Shown: positions 54,557-63,790 of the stretch, in pieces
How positions within the stretch are numbered: the first letter of the stretch is position 1
How the letters are laid out: every line of letters starts with the position of its first letter
Assembly: GCF_000156195.1 (NCBI RefSeq)
Contig: NZ_GG688320.1
Location: forward strand, 186,001-250,000
Direction of reading: 5' to 3'
From: Bacteroides finegoldii DSM 17565
GTDB taxonomy: Bacteria > Bacteroidota > Bacteroidia > Bacteroidales > Bacteroidaceae
DNA length: 64,000 nucleotides
Program-made: the position numbers and the translations under genes
The notes under the pieces: model-generated
Told to the model about the DNA's origin: nothing
The model's input: only the letters and a program-made list of their open reading frames with translations
The model's database searches: none

Positions 54557-55171
54557 ATGCTTCTGAAGCTATATGATAAAAATAATAACCCGCAGGATTT
54601 ACAACGAATCATTGATATCCTGAATGATGGCGGACTTATTATCTATCCCACCGACACGATGTATGCTATCGGTTGTCATGGTTTGAAAGAACGTGCGATA
54701 GAACGGATATGTCGTATTAAGGAGATAGATCCGCGCAAGAATAATTTGTCAATTATCTGCTATGACCTGAGCAGTATCAGCGAATATGCCAAAGTCGACA
54801 ATAATGTATTTAAGCTTATGAAGCATAACCTTCCGGGACCATTCACCTTTATTCTGAACGGAACAAATCGGTTGCCTAAGATTTTCCGTAACCGAAAGGA
54901 AGTAGGTATCCGCATGCCGGACAATCATATTATCCGAGAGATAGCACGGCTGCTGGACGCTCCCATCATGACTACCACCCTGCCTCATGAGGAAAACGAG
55001 GACTTGGAGTATATAACCGATCCGGAACTTATAGACGAAAAGTTCGGAGATATCGTGGATCTTGTTATTGACGGAGGTATCGGAGGCATAGAACCGTCAA
55101 CTGTCGTAAAATGCACAGAAAACGAACCGGAAATCGTGCGTCAGGGAAAAGGGTGGCTAGAGGAGAATTGA
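54557..55171 (+). CDS. YciO/YrdC/Sua5-family protein
   Basis: 204 residues, one YrdC-like domain: YPTDTMYAIGC (29-39), KEIDPRKNNLSIIC, PGPFTFIL and VGIRMPDNHI, ending in the EPSTVVKCTE motif. The family contains L-threonylcarbamoyladenylate synthase for tRNA t6A37 and the less understood YciO branch. The short length without the Sua5 C-terminal domain and the KKNNLS-type loop (RKNNLS instead of KRP.. forms) lean toward YciO. Cytoplasmic. It lies 17 bp behind the AsmA-like gene and is followed by a strong terminator. Confidence 0.87.
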   Translation: MLLKLYDKNNNPQDLQRIIDILNDGGLIIYPTDTMYAIGCHGLKERAIERICRIKEIDPRKNNLSIICYDLSSISEYAKVDNNVFKLMKHNLPGPFTFILNGTNRLPKIFRNRKEVGIRMPDNHIIREIARLLDAPIMTTTLPHEENEDLEYITDPELIDEKFGDIVDLVIDGGIGGIEPSTVVKCTENEPEIVRQGKGWLEEN

Positions 55172-55209
55172 ACCATTTATAATTGTTCATACTCTGATTG
55201 TTCATATAG

Positions 55210-55251
55210 AAAACGGGCTGCATCAACGTTGAATTGATTGCAGCCCGTTTT
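55210..55251. terminator. Strong terminator between the YciO-like gene and nagB
   Basis: AAAACGGGCTGCA (55210-55222) pairs perfectly with 55239-55251; an inner TCAA/TTGA extends the stem. A and T runs on both sides allow termination in either direction for these convergent genes. Confidence 0.9.
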
Positions 55252-55274
55252 TATAGAGTATATTCCACTTCTTA

Positions 55275-56084
55275 CTAAATCAAAGACTCTGGATCCAGAT
55301 GAGCGGATTCAATGTCTTTAAAGTAACGATAGGTACCTACTTTCAGTTCTACCGTAGCAGCATCGTCACAAACGATGATACCCTTTTCGTGCATCTGCAG
55401 AGCACTGATAGTCCACATCTGAGTGATAGCGCCTTCTACCGCATGATACAAAGCACGTGCCTTGTTATGACCATTAACGATAATCATCACTTCCTTTGCA
55501 GAAAGCACAGTACCGACTCCCACTGTCAATGAGGTCTTAGGCACTTTATTGATATCATTGTCAAAGAAACGGGAGTTAGCGATAATTGTATCCATTGTCA
55601 ATGTTTTCTGACGAGTGCGTGAAGTCAGTGAGGATCCCGGTTCGTTGAAAGCAATATGCCCGTCAGGGCCGATACCACCCATAAACAGGTCTATGCCACC
55701 GTATGATTTAATTTTCTCTTCATAACGTGCACATTCCGCATCCAAATCAGGAGCGTTACCGTTCAAAATATTTGTATTCTCCGGCTTAATGTCAATATGG
55801 CTGAAGAAGTTATTCCACATAAAAGAATAGTAGCTTTCCGGATGTTCCTTCGGTAAACCTACATACTCATCCATATTGAACGTTACGACATTCTGGAAAG
55901 AAACAATACCCTTCTTATTCAGGTCGATCAAAGCCTTATACATTCCAAGTGGGGAAGAACCGGTAGGACATCCTAATACAAATGGTTTTTCAGGAGTTGG
56001 GTTAGCAGCTTTTATTTTTGCAGCAACATAATGTGCAGCCCACTGAGATACAGACTGATAGTCCGGTTGAATAATTAATCTCAT
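55275..56084 (-). CDS. nagB: Glucosamine-6-phosphate deaminase
   Basis: 269 residues, cytoplasmic. Converts glucosamine-6-phosphate to fructose-6-phosphate and ammonia. The catalytic residues fall at the same numbers as in the E. coli enzyme: Asp72 (FNMDEYVG), Asp141, His143 and Glu148 ([13 protein letters not shown]). The phosphate-binding loop [13 protein letters not shown] (about 37-49) and the SRFF/TVGVGT region are intact. The C-terminal [10 protein letters not shown] part matches hexameric NagB with the allosteric site. It lies 50 bp downstream of the flavodiiron gene on the same strand and may share its transcript, although there is no obvious metabolic link. Confidence 0.97.
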   Translation of the reverse strand: MRLIIQPDYQSVSQWAAHYVAAKIKAANPTPEKPFVLGCPTGSSPLGMYKALIDLNKKGIVSFQNVVTFNMDEYVGLPKEHPESYYSFMWNNFFSHIDIKPENTNILNGNAPDLDAECARYEEKIKSYGGIDLFMGGIGPDGHIAFNEPGSSLTSRTRQKTLTMDTIIANSRFFDNDINKVPKTSLTVGVGTVLSAKEVMIIVNGHNKARALYHAVEGAITQMWTISALQMHEKGIIVCDDAATVELKVGTYRYFKDIESAHLDPESLI

Positions 56085-56134
56085 AAGTCGATTGTTTTAT
56101 AGGTTAGTTAATAAATAATATCTCATTCACTGTT

Positions 56135-57331
56135 TTATCGGTCTTTCTTCAAGCGGTCCGCCATTGCTCGTGCCAGATTTTCGCACTGAGTATAAGTGAT
56201 ATCCCTCATCGCCTGCTTCATCTCCACAGGATCGCCCACTAACTCGAATTTGCTCTTTTCCGCAAATTCAGCCAGACGTTTCACAGCAGCACCTGCCCAT
56301 GTAAAGGAACCGAAGTAACCTAAATAGCGACCTTTCACCTCACGCAACAGAATCTTTGAAAGCAACGCATCTACTTCGGGGAATAACTGATTGCTGTAAG
56401 TAGGCGAACCGATGATTAATCCTTTATAACGGAAAATATCTGCTATGATATAAGAAGGATGGCTCTTCGTCACATTGTGCATGACTATATTTTTGATTCC
56501 TTGTGCCGAAAGCTCTGCAGCGATAGCCTCAGCCATTTGTTCCGTATTTCCATACATACTTCCGTACACAATCACCACACCTTCATCCGCATCATAACGG
56601 CTCAGTCTGTCATAGATACCAATCACTTTGGCAATATTCTCTGTCCATACGGGTCCGTGAGTAGAGCAGATAGCAGAAATAGGAAGTCCGCCCAGTTTTT
56701 GCAAAGCCTTTTGTACAGGGCTTCCATATTTACCTACAATATTTGAATAATAACGTACCATTTCTCCCCAATATCTGTCTACATTCATGCCAGTATCCAG
56801 AAAACCGCCATCCAATGTACCAAAGCAGCCGAATCCGTCACCGGAGAAAAGAATTCCTTCCGTTTCATCAAAGGTCATCATCGTTTCAGGCCAATGCACC
56901 ATCGGAGTCATATAAAATCGCAGTTTGTGATGTCCTAAAGCTAAGAAATCCCCATCCTTCACCAGATACTGTTCGCCAGTCACTCCGTAGAAGCCTTCAA
57001 TCATACCAAAGGTCTGCTTATTACCCACAATAATAATTTCCGGGTAATGTTGCTTTATCAATCGGATAGAGCCGGAATGATCCGGTTCCATGTGATTTAT
57101 AATCAAATAATTGATGGGACGTTCGCCAATCACCTGCTTTATTTTACGCAAGTAGACTTCAAAATAACAGATATCTACCGTATCCACCAATGCCACCATT
57201 TCATCATCAATCAGATAAGAGTTATATGAAACTCCATAGGGCAATGGCCACATCGCTTCAAACCGGTGTTTGTTACGGTCATTTACTCCCACATAGTGGA
57301 CATTTCCTTTAATTCTTGTTTTATGTTCCAT
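56135..57331 (-). CDS. Flavodiiron protein (A-type flavoprotein, FprA/ROO family)
   Basis: 398 residues, cytoplasmic. The N-terminal beta-lactamase-like diiron domain has NHMEPDHSG (His-x-Glu-x-Asp-His ligands), MVHWPETM (His), FSGDGFG (bridging Asp) and STHGPVW (His). The C-terminal flavodoxin domain begins at about 250 with the FMN loop YGSMYGNTEQMA and later GSPTYSNQLFP and GSFTWAGAA. These enzymes reduce O2 to water or NO to N2O and protect anaerobes. The usual length and full ligand set argue for an active enzyme. It starts 10 bp after the radical SAM gene, so the pair is an operon. Confidence 0.94.
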   Translation of the reverse strand: MEHKTRIKGNVHYVGVNDRNKHRFEAMWPLPYGVSYNSYLIDDEMVALVDTVDICYFEVYLRKIKQVIGERPINYLIINHMEPDHSGSIRLIKQHYPEIIIVGNKQTFGMIEGFYGVTGEQYLVKDGDFLALGHHKLRFYMTPMVHWPETMMTFDETEGILFSGDGFGCFGTLDGGFLDTGMNVDRYWGEMVRYYSNIVGKYGSPVQKALQKLGGLPISAICSTHGPVWTENIAKVIGIYDRLSRYDADEGVVIVYGSMYGNTEQMAEAIAAELSAQGIKNIVMHNVTKSHPSYIIADIFRYKGLIIGSPTYSNQLFPEVDALLSKILLREVKGRYLGYFGSFTWAGAAVKRLAEFAEKSKFELVGDPVEMKQAMRDITYTQCENLARAMADRLKKDR

Positions 57332-57341
57332 TCTTCAGTTA

Positions 57342-58313
57342 TTAAGTGGTAAACTTATCATCTGCAAAAATAATCCTTTTTTCCGAATCCTTATACTTCT
57401 TGCCTTGATAAGCATCTCTTTCTTTCATTCTTTTTTGTAAACGTGCCACAAATTCATAATTTTTCAATCCCCAATCCGGTGCTATTAATAATTCTTTAGG
57501 AGATTGAGAAACAAAACGTTCCACCACCATATCAGGTCGGAGGTGTTCTATATAATCGATTACCAGATCAATATATTCGTCCACTTCCGTAAACAGATGG
57601 AAATCGTCCGGAACTTCAGCATACTCATGCGCCATTCGAGTACCCCGAATTAACTGTAACTGATGAATTTTAAGGGTAGATAGAGGCAATCGGGAAAGGA
57701 TTCCGGCTTGCTCCACCATCGTTTCATGCGTTTCTCCCGGAAGTCCAAGAATAATATGCCCACCTGTCAAAATACCACAGGCAGCCGTTCGTTCTACAGC
57801 CTCCACTGTTTCCGCATACGTATGCCCACGGTTGATACGTTGCAAAGTTTTATCACAAGTACTTTCTATACCATATTCTACCATGAGGAAAGCATGTTTA
57901 TTCAGTTCTTCCAGATAATGCAACAGTCCTTCCGGCATACAATCCGGCCGGGTTCCAATCACTAGCCCTACAACACCGTCAACCTTTAAAGCTTCTTCAT
58001 ATTTGCGTTTTAGCCCCTCCAACTCCGCATACGTATTTGTGTATGCTTGAAAATAGGCTAAATACTTCATCTCCGGATATTTGTGTGCAAAAAAGTATTT
58101 TCCTTCCTGCAACTGAGTAGTAATGGACTTCTCCGTCCGACAGTAATCGGGATTAAAAGTTTGATTGTTACAATATGTACAGCCTCCCCACCCTTTCGTT
58201 CCATCCCGGTTAGGACACGTAAACCCAGCATTTAATGATATCTTTTGTACTTTATAAGAAAAGTATTTCCTCAAAAACGTTGGAAAGTCATTATATAATA
58301 TAGGTGTGGACAT
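57342..58313 (-). CDS. Radical SAM protein of the YhcC/TIGR01212 type
   Basis: 323 residues. The N-terminal FeS motif has Cys33, Cys45 and Cys48 (FTCPNRDG then GCTYCNN), the spacing typical of the YhcC/TIGR01212 group rather than CX3CX2C. Further support: YFQAYTNTYAELEGLK, VIGTRPDCMPE, MVEYGIESTCDKTLQRINRGHTY and GGHIILGLPGE, the Elp3-like barrel. The substrate of this group is not established, as far as I know. First gene of the operon with the flavodiiron protein and possibly nagB. A minus-strand -7 box TATGTTTG (58344-58351) lies about 30 bp upstream. Confidence 0.92.
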   Translation of the reverse strand: MSTPILYNDFPTFLRKYFSYKVQKISLNAGFTCPNRDGTKGWGGCTYCNNQTFNPDYCRTEKSITTQLQEGKYFFAHKYPEMKYLAYFQAYTNTYAELEGLKRKYEEALKVDGVVGLVIGTRPDCMPEGLLHYLEELNKHAFLMVEYGIESTCDKTLQRINRGHTYAETVEAVERTAACGILTGGHIILGLPGETHETMVEQAGILSRLPLSTLKIHQLQLIRGTRMAHEYAEVPDDFHLFTEVDEYIDLVIDYIEHLRPDMVVERFVSQSPKELLIAPDWGLKNYEFVARLQKRMKERDAYQGKKYKDSEKRIIFADDKFTT

Positions 58314-58439
58314 ATTTACTCCCTTCTTTTAGTATTTAATCGGCAAACATAAGAAAAATCAGTGAGTTACAGAAAGTTAGTGCAAAATATCTTCAATATA
58401 TTAAATATTTCATAATTACCATAAGATAAATTAATAAAT

Positions 58440-58472
58440 ATTGCGATTCAAAAAATTATTTAATTAGTTTTG
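58440..58472 (+). promoter_or_regulatory. Promoter of the small RNA candidate
   Basis: TTG (58441-58443), 21 bp, TAGTTTTG (58465-58472), a canonical Bacteroides promoter on the plus strand with no protein gene behind it. Confidence 0.7.
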
Positions 58473-58478
58473 CCATGA

Positions 58479-58622
58479 TTTTAGGCATTGACGGGAGGAT
58501 ACTTGTGAAAGTCTTGTGCAATTTATTCCCCAATTATGATTTCATCTCACCATACCCCATGCAACTCTCGTCAATAAAATTATCCTCTCTATATTCCAAA
58601 TAAGAATATGGAGAGGATTTTT
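58479..58622 (+). ncRNA. Candidate structured small RNA, about 143 nt
   Basis: It starts about 8 nt after a good promoter. It contains a long-range stem ATTGACGGGAG (58487-58497) with CTCTCGTCAAT (58565-58575), 11 bp including one G-U pair. It ends in a terminator: a 15-bp stem (58582-58596 with 58604-58618, one G-U) with the 7-nt loop CAAATAA and five T residues. It lies between the radical SAM gene and the end of the PL1 gene, antisense-facing to the latter. No named RNA family is recognised. A 42-codon frame from ATG 58475 exists, but its start precedes the expected RNA 5' end. Confidence 0.62.
58582..58622. terminator. Terminator of the small RNA, possibly also of the PL1 gene
   Basis: Stem ATCCTCTCTATATTC / GAATATGGAGAGGAT, loop of 7, T-run to 58622. 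On the minus strand the hairpin is followed by a partly T-rich stretch, so it may serve the PL1 transcript too. Confidence 0.8.
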
Positions 58623-58678
58623 AATTCATCAATAGAAAACAAATGGCAAAGGAACAAAGAATAGAAAGAAGAAAATTA

Positions 58679-60250
58679 CTAATCTGCATTTTGGTCTTGA
58701 ACGATACCGTGCACCAAACTATTCATGTACATTTCCAAATTAGTATATTTGCCATTTACATCAATCATTTTCTTATTTCCATCCGAGCTATCATTGGGAT
58801 CTAAGCCATACTCTATTTCCCATTCATCCGGTATACCATCACCATCAGAGTCTATCACACAACGTTTAGTATCCAATGATAATTCCGGCCATGAATTACT
58901 TCCTAATTCTATTATATCGTTCGGTGTATTGATATACCCATCTAAATTGCCGGAAGCAGTGTAAGATGCCCCCCGATTTTTCACATCCTTTATAACCAGA
59001 TTATCGACTTTATCCCTATAATCACAACACCCAACATATTTCATTACTTTATTATAAGCAACTTCTGCCGTATGGGTAGTCACTGTCCCGTAATCCAATG
59101 GCTTAGATAATTTCAACCCAGCTTGAGCAGCCCTTGTCCACATATTATCCACTTTGTCATCATTCGTTTGTTGGGCATACACTCCATTCGTCCAATTATC
59201 TACAGTCACTCCACTATTACCCTCCATCACATTTCCATCAATGTAAAAGGTTCCCCATTTTTGTGCATACGGTGCAAAAGAAGGGTTCTTCTGAACATAT
59301 TCCTGTGTATAGATTCCTATTTTAGCAATACGATACTGTACTTTAGAAGAAGCCTTGTCCGTAGCAGGTCCTGGTTTATAATAATTATTCACGAGATTGA
59401 CATGTTGGTCTTCCCCTCCATAGCAACCTTCACCTGCCCAATTATAAAAAACGTTATTACGAATATCCACACATTCTGTCAGAGCTAACGTAGTAGGACG
59501 AGGTCCCAAACGTGGGACACGGCTCTCGCAATGTGCAATCATATTATGATGATAGGAAGCATAATGACCACCCCAGTTTCCTCCAAACCCATGCGGTTTA
59601 TCTTTCGAAGGAGTATCACGTAACGCCTGAGCAGCCAAACACCATTGCACTGTCGAGTTTTCCATTCCATATACAGATAGGCATTCATCCGTGCACCAAC
59701 TGATAGAACAATGGTCTACTATAATATTCTTTTTATCCATCCCACCTAATCCATCCGAGTCTAAATTTACATTTCCAGGACGAAAACGCATAAAACGAAT
59801 AATTACATTATTAGAATTGATTACAAAGTCATAATCAGCAATGCAAATACCACCTGGAGAAGTTTGTCCAGCTATTGTCAAATTATCATTTGTTGTTTTT
59901 AACTGAGCTTTTAGTTTAATTGTACCTGCCACATCAAAAACGATTGTCCTTGCTCCTTTTTGAGTAAGCGCCCAACGGAAAGAACCTTTTTGAGGATTAG
60001 TAGGATTATCCTCCAATGTAGTAACATGATACACACTCCCTCCTCGCCCCCCTGTAGTACTTCGTCCATGTCCTTCTGCACCGGGGAAAGCTAATAATTG
60101 TCCATAATCCAACTTCTTTATTGCAGTAGGAATATTCTCTCCTTGATTACCAAATTCATCATGAGACTCCGTGTTTTCATTAGAACAAGCCCAAACGCCA
60201 CAAAGAGGTAGAATGGTAATACATAAAAAATAAAAATACTTTTTCATCAT
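58679..60250 (-). CDS. PL1-family pectate lyase lipoprotein
   Basis: 523 residues with lipobox GVWACSN. A parallel beta-helix PL1 domain begins FPGAEGHGRSTTGGRGGSVYHV, with IRFMRFRPG, DHCSISWCTDECLSVYG, and the loop HNMIAHCESRVPRLGPR carrying the catalytic Arg region. Past about 460 there is a short thrombospondin type 3-like Ca-binding segment (DSDGDGIPDEWEIEYGLDP). PL1 enzymes cleave homogalacturonan by beta-elimination using Ca2+. A surface location is likely. It is divergent from a SusC gene, forming the start of a second pectin locus distinct from the RG-I cluster. Confidence 0.93.
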   Translation of the reverse strand: MMKKYFYFLCITILPLCGVWACSNENTESHDEFGNQGENIPTAIKKLDYGQLLAFPGAEGHGRSTTGGRGGSVYHVTTLEDNPTNPQKGSFRWALTQKGARTIVFDVAGTIKLKAQLKTTNDNLTIAGQTSPGGICIADYDFVINSNNVIIRFMRFRPGNVNLDSDGLGGMDKKNIIVDHCSISWCTDECLSVYGMENSTVQWCLAAQALRDTPSKDKPHGFGGNWGGHYASYHHNMIAHCESRVPRLGPRPTTLALTECVDIRNNVFYNWAGEGCYGGEDQHVNLVNNYYKPGPATDKASSKVQYRIAKIGIYTQEYVQKNPSFAPYAQKWGTFYIDGNVMEGNSGVTVDNWTNGVYAQQTNDDKVDNMWTRAAQAGLKLSKPLDYGTVTTHTAEVAYNKVMKYVGCCDYRDKVDNLVIKDVKNRGASYTASGNLDGYINTPNDIIELGSNSWPELSLDTKRCVIDSDGDGIPDEWEIEYGLDPNDSSDGNKKMIDVNGKYTNLEMYMNSLVHGIVQDQNAD

Positions 60251-60293
60251 TCAAATTACATATTATTAGATTAATGTTTTCTTTCAGACGGCA

Positions 60294-60341
60294 CAAAGGT
60301 AAAAGAGTAATGGAAAGAAGATGTTGAAATATTGTTTTTTC
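60294..60341 (-). promoter_or_regulatory. PL1 promoter with operator half
   Basis: Minus-strand -7 box TACCTTTG (60294-60301). AATATTGTTTTTTC (60328-60341) starts 27 bp from it and is mirrored on the SusC side. The element differs from the RG-I operator. Confidence 0.6.
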
Positions 60342-60386
60342 TAGAGATACTACTCTCAAAGTACTAAATAACAAAAAATACGAAGC

Positions 60387-60433
60387 GAAAAACAAATATT
60401 ACACATAGCTATATTTACATTCATATACTTTTG
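60387..60433 (+). promoter_or_regulatory. SusC promoter with operator half
   Basis: The -7 box is TACTTTTG (60426-60433). GAAAAACAAATATT (60387-60400) ends 26 bp before it and is the near-complement of the PL1-side element. Confidence 0.6.
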
Positions 60434-60499
60434 TAGCGATAAATAAACACAGAAAAAGAAAGTGATACAGCTAAATCAAATTAATAACTATTTATAAAC

Positions 60500-63400
60500 A
60501 TGCAAAGAATGTCTAACAAAGTGGAAAACATGCGTACCTTGCTGTTAATGCTATTTGCAGCAATATCGCTCAGCGTATCTGCACAAACAATTACTGTAAA
60601 AGGTAATGTGAAAGATACCAGTGGAGAGCCTGTTATTGGCGCTTCCGTTGTTGAAAAAGGTAATACGACCAACGGTACGATTACAGATCTGGATGGCAAC
60701 TTTTCCATCAAGATTGATGGGAAGAAAACATTGGTTATTTCATACATAGGTATGAAAACTCAAGAAATTGCAATTCAAGGTAAAAAAGTAATTAACGTAC
60801 AGATGACCGATGATTCTAAAGCATTGGATGAAGTAGTCGTAATCGGTTATGGAACAGTTAACAAAAGAGATTTAACAGGATCGGTAGCTTCTGTCAATTC
60901 CAAGGACCTGGCAGTTGTTCCGGTATCCAGTGCCACCGAAGCCCTTACTGGAAAACTTGCAGGGGTAAGTATTACAACAACCGAAGGAGCTCCTGATGCA
61001 GACGTAAAAATTCGTGTTCGCGGTGGTGGTTCTTTATCCCAAGATAATTCACCTTTATATATTGTAGACGGTTTTCCGGTTTCAAGTATCAGTGACATTG
61101 CCCCATCCGAAATACAAAGTATTGATGTTTTAAAAGATGCATCATCCACTGCTATTTATGGTGCCCGTGGTGCAAACGGTGTTATTATCATTACTACAAA
61201 AAGTGGCAAAGAAGGGAAAGTACAAGTTGATTTCGGTGCCTCCTATGGTTTCAAAAAGGTTACTAAACTCAATAAAGTTATGAGCCCATACGACTATGTG
61301 GCTTATCAATATGAAACCGGAAGAACGGAAGAATACGGTCTTTTTGAAGATATGGATATTTGGAAAACAATGGAAGGTACTGATTATCAGGATGAGATAT
61401 TCGGACGTACCGGCAACCAAGCCCAATATAACCTGAATGTCAGTGGCGGCAGCAAGCAATTAAAATATAACATCAGCTATGCTCACAATGACGAAAAGAG
61501 TATAATGTTAGGGTCAGGTTTCAATAAAGACAATGTGAATGCTAAGATCAATTCAGAATTAAACAAGTGGCTTTCTTTAGATTTCAACGTACGTATGAGC
61601 TACAGTACACTAGATGGTCTGAGTGGAGGTGCTGACACGAACGAATCAAATGCGGCTAATTCCATTGTAGCCAATGCCACCCGTTTCCGCCCGGTCAATC
61701 CAATGGCGTATGACGCAAGTGATGATGAAGCAAATAATGCCTATACCACAAAGAATCCATTAGAACGCCTATTAGGAGTATATAAGAAAAAGACTACTTT
61801 CAATCAGAATTATAATGCAGGCGTCAACTGGAAACCATTCAAAAACTTCACATTCCGTTCTGAATTCGGTTACGGATGGAAGTATGAAGATACTGATCAG
61901 GTTTGGAATGCCGATGGTGCACAAAATTCAAAGTTAGGCTATAACGGACAACCGCAAGCTGTATTCACTAGAGTTACTACTAAAAACTGGCGTAATGCAA
62001 ATACATTGACATACGATAACAAAAAGCTGTTTGGAGGACGTGATAGAATCAATGTACTTTTAGGACACGAAGTAAGTAGTAACGAAAAAAAGACATTGGA
62101 GAATACTTCTGTCGCATTTCCTACCAGCATGAGCATTGAAGAAGTTTTGTCTACTGCCGGTGCAGGAACAGCATTACCCAATCAAACAACACTTGCTGCC
62201 AAAGAAAATCTGCTTTCTTTTTTCGGTCGAGCCAACTATACATTAATGGACAAATACCTTCTCACCGTAACCGTTCGTGCAGATGGTTCCAGTAAATTCG
62301 CCAAAGGCAATCAATGGGGAGTATTCCCATCAGCTGCATTGGCATGGCGTATATCTGATGAACAATTCATGCAAAACACGCGCAATTGGCTTTCTAGTCT
62401 GAAATTACGTTTAAGCTATGGTACTGCAGGTAATAACCGTATCAATTCAGGACTGACATATACAGCATATTCACTGTCAAGCAATACTGCCCGTGCTCCT
62501 TTCTTCAATGGTGATCGCACCAGCATGATGGAATTGGGCAGTTATCTATACAATCCGAAATTAAAATGGGAAACAACCGTCACAAGAAACTTTGGTATCG
62601 ACTACGGATTCTGGAATAATCGTTTATCCGGTTCTATTGACCTTTATTGGAATACAACCAACGACTTGCTCATGAAAACGGAAATACCGGCTAATGCCGG
62701 CTATAACTACCAATACCAAAATTTCGGAAGTACCTCCAATAAAGGTGTAGAACTATCTATGAATGCGATCATTGCTGACAAGAAGAAGTTTGGACTGAAT
62801 TTTAATTTCAATATTTCCTACAACCGTAACAGGATTGAGAAACTAAATACGGACAATCCGTGGCAAAGTAGCGGTTGGGGCGGAAGTACCATCGCAAAAT
62901 ATGAGGATTTCCGTGTAGAAGAAGGCGGACGACTTGGAGAAATTTGGGGATACAAAACCAACGGGTTCTATACAGCCTATGACCCTGTAACAAATCCGGA
63001 AGGCGAACTAATCCTAAACGGAACAAACTGGGTATTGAAGGACGGTCTGAAAGACAATAGCGTAAACATTACAGGCGGAAGTTATTTCCCCGGAGGATTA
63101 AAAGTAGAATGTGATGAGAATGGAGAACCGATCAAACAAAAGCTAGGTAACACAGTAGCTCCGGTTTATGGTGGTTTTGGCTTCAATGGTCGCGCCGGTA
63201 ACTTTGATTTCACTCTCTTCTTCAATTTCTCTATTGGAAATAAGATTGTTAATGCCACCAAACTAGCTACCTCATTCTTTGCCGGAACTTCATACGGTTA
63301 CAACCTGAATGAAGACTTCTGTTCTGGAAAACGCTACACTTGGATTGATCCGACAACCGGCTATAATTTAGGCAAATCTATAAGTTCAGACGCACTTGCT

Positions 63401-63766
63401 TACTATGGTGGTGAAGCAGGAATCATATCACGTTTGAATCAAATCAATGCAAATGCCAGCATTTACAATCCGGTAGCCGTCACTCAAATGCAGTTGACAG
63501 ACTATGCTGTTGAAAATACCTCTTTTTTACGTGTGAACAACATTACCATCGGTTATTCACTTCCTAAGTCATGGATTCGCAAATGTTATATGCAAAACGT
63601 ACGAATCTACGTAACCGGGTATAATCTTTTCTGCCTGACTAACTACTCCGGTACCGATCCGGAAGTTGATACCAGCAGCAAACGAAATCCGATGACTCCA
63701 GGTATTGACTATGCTGCTTATCCGAAAAGCCGTTCATTTGTCGGTGGTATTAACGTAACATTCTAA
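60500..63766 (+). CDS. SusC-family TonB-dependent transporter of the second pectin locus
   Basis: 1088 residues from the ATG at 60500; Met4 (60509) and Met11 (60530) are alternative starts, the last giving the most typical signal peptide (MRTLLLMLFAAISLSVSAQ). A carboxypeptidase-regulatory-like domain (VKGNVKDTSGEPVIGASV) and plug (DEVVVIGYGTVNKRDLTGSVA, IDVLKDASSTAIYGARGANG) lead into the barrel, ending RSFVGGINVTF. It would import galacturonan oligosaccharides made by the divergent PL1 lyase. It is followed after 24 bp by its SusD gene. The long N-terminal extension contrasts with the shortened SusC at 29361. Confidence 0.95.
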   Translation: MQRMSNKVENMRTLLLMLFAAISLSVSAQTITVKGNVKDTSGEPVIGASVVEKGNTTNGTITDLDGNFSIKIDGKKTLVISYIGMKTQEIAIQGKKVINVQMTDDSKALDEVVVIGYGTVNKRDLTGSVASVNSKDLAVVPVSSATEALTGKLAGVSITTTEGAPDADVKIRVRGGGSLSQDNSPLYIVDGFPVSSISDIAPSEIQSIDVLKDASSTAIYGARGANGVIIITTKSGKEGKVQVDFGASYGFKKVTKLNKVMSPYDYVAYQYETGRTEEYGLFEDMDIWKTMEGTDYQDEIFGRTGNQAQYNLNVSGGSKQLKYNISYAHNDEKSIMLGSGFNKDNVNAKINSELNKWLSLDFNVRMSYSTLDGLSGGADTNESNAANSIVANATRFRPVNPMAYDASDDEANNAYTTKNPLERLLGVYKKKTTFNQNYNAGVNWKPFKNFTFRSEFGYGWKYEDTDQVWNADGAQNSKLGYNGQPQAVFTRVTTKNWRNANTLTYDNKKLFGGRDRINVLLGHEVSSNEKKTLENTSVAFPTSMSIEEVLSTAGAGTALPNQTTLAAKENLLSFFGRANYTLMDKYLLTVTVRADGSSKFAKGNQWGVFPSAALAWRISDEQFMQNTRNWLSSLKLRLSYGTAGNNRINSGLTYTAYSLSSNTARAPFFNGDRTSMMELGSYLYNPKLKWETTVTRNFGIDYGFWNNRLSGSIDLYWNTTNDLLMKTEIPANAGYNYQYQNFGSTSNKGVELSMNAIIADKKKFGLNFNFNISYNRNRIEKLNTDNPWQSSGWGGSTIAKYEDFRVEEGGRLGEIWGYKTNGFYTAYDPVTNPEGELILNGTNWVLKDGLKDNSVNITGGSYFPGGLKVECDENGEPIKQKLGNTVAPVYGGFGFNGRAGNFDFTLFFNFSIGNKIVNATKLATSFFAGTSYGYNLNEDFCSGKRYTWIDPTTGYNLGKSISSDALAYYGGEAGIISRLNQINANASIYNPVAVTQMQLTDYAVENTSFLRVNNITIGYSLPKSWIRKCYMQNVRIYVTGYNLFCLTNYSGTDPEVDTSSKRNPMTPGIDYAAYPKSRSFVGGINVTF

Positions 63767-63790
63767 TTCTAACACAAAGGAGATTATTTT

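Noticed and set aside
58475-58603. 42-codon open frame in the small RNA
   Set aside because: Its ATG is only 2 nt past the -7 box, so it would not be in the transcript, and its stop lies in the terminator loop.
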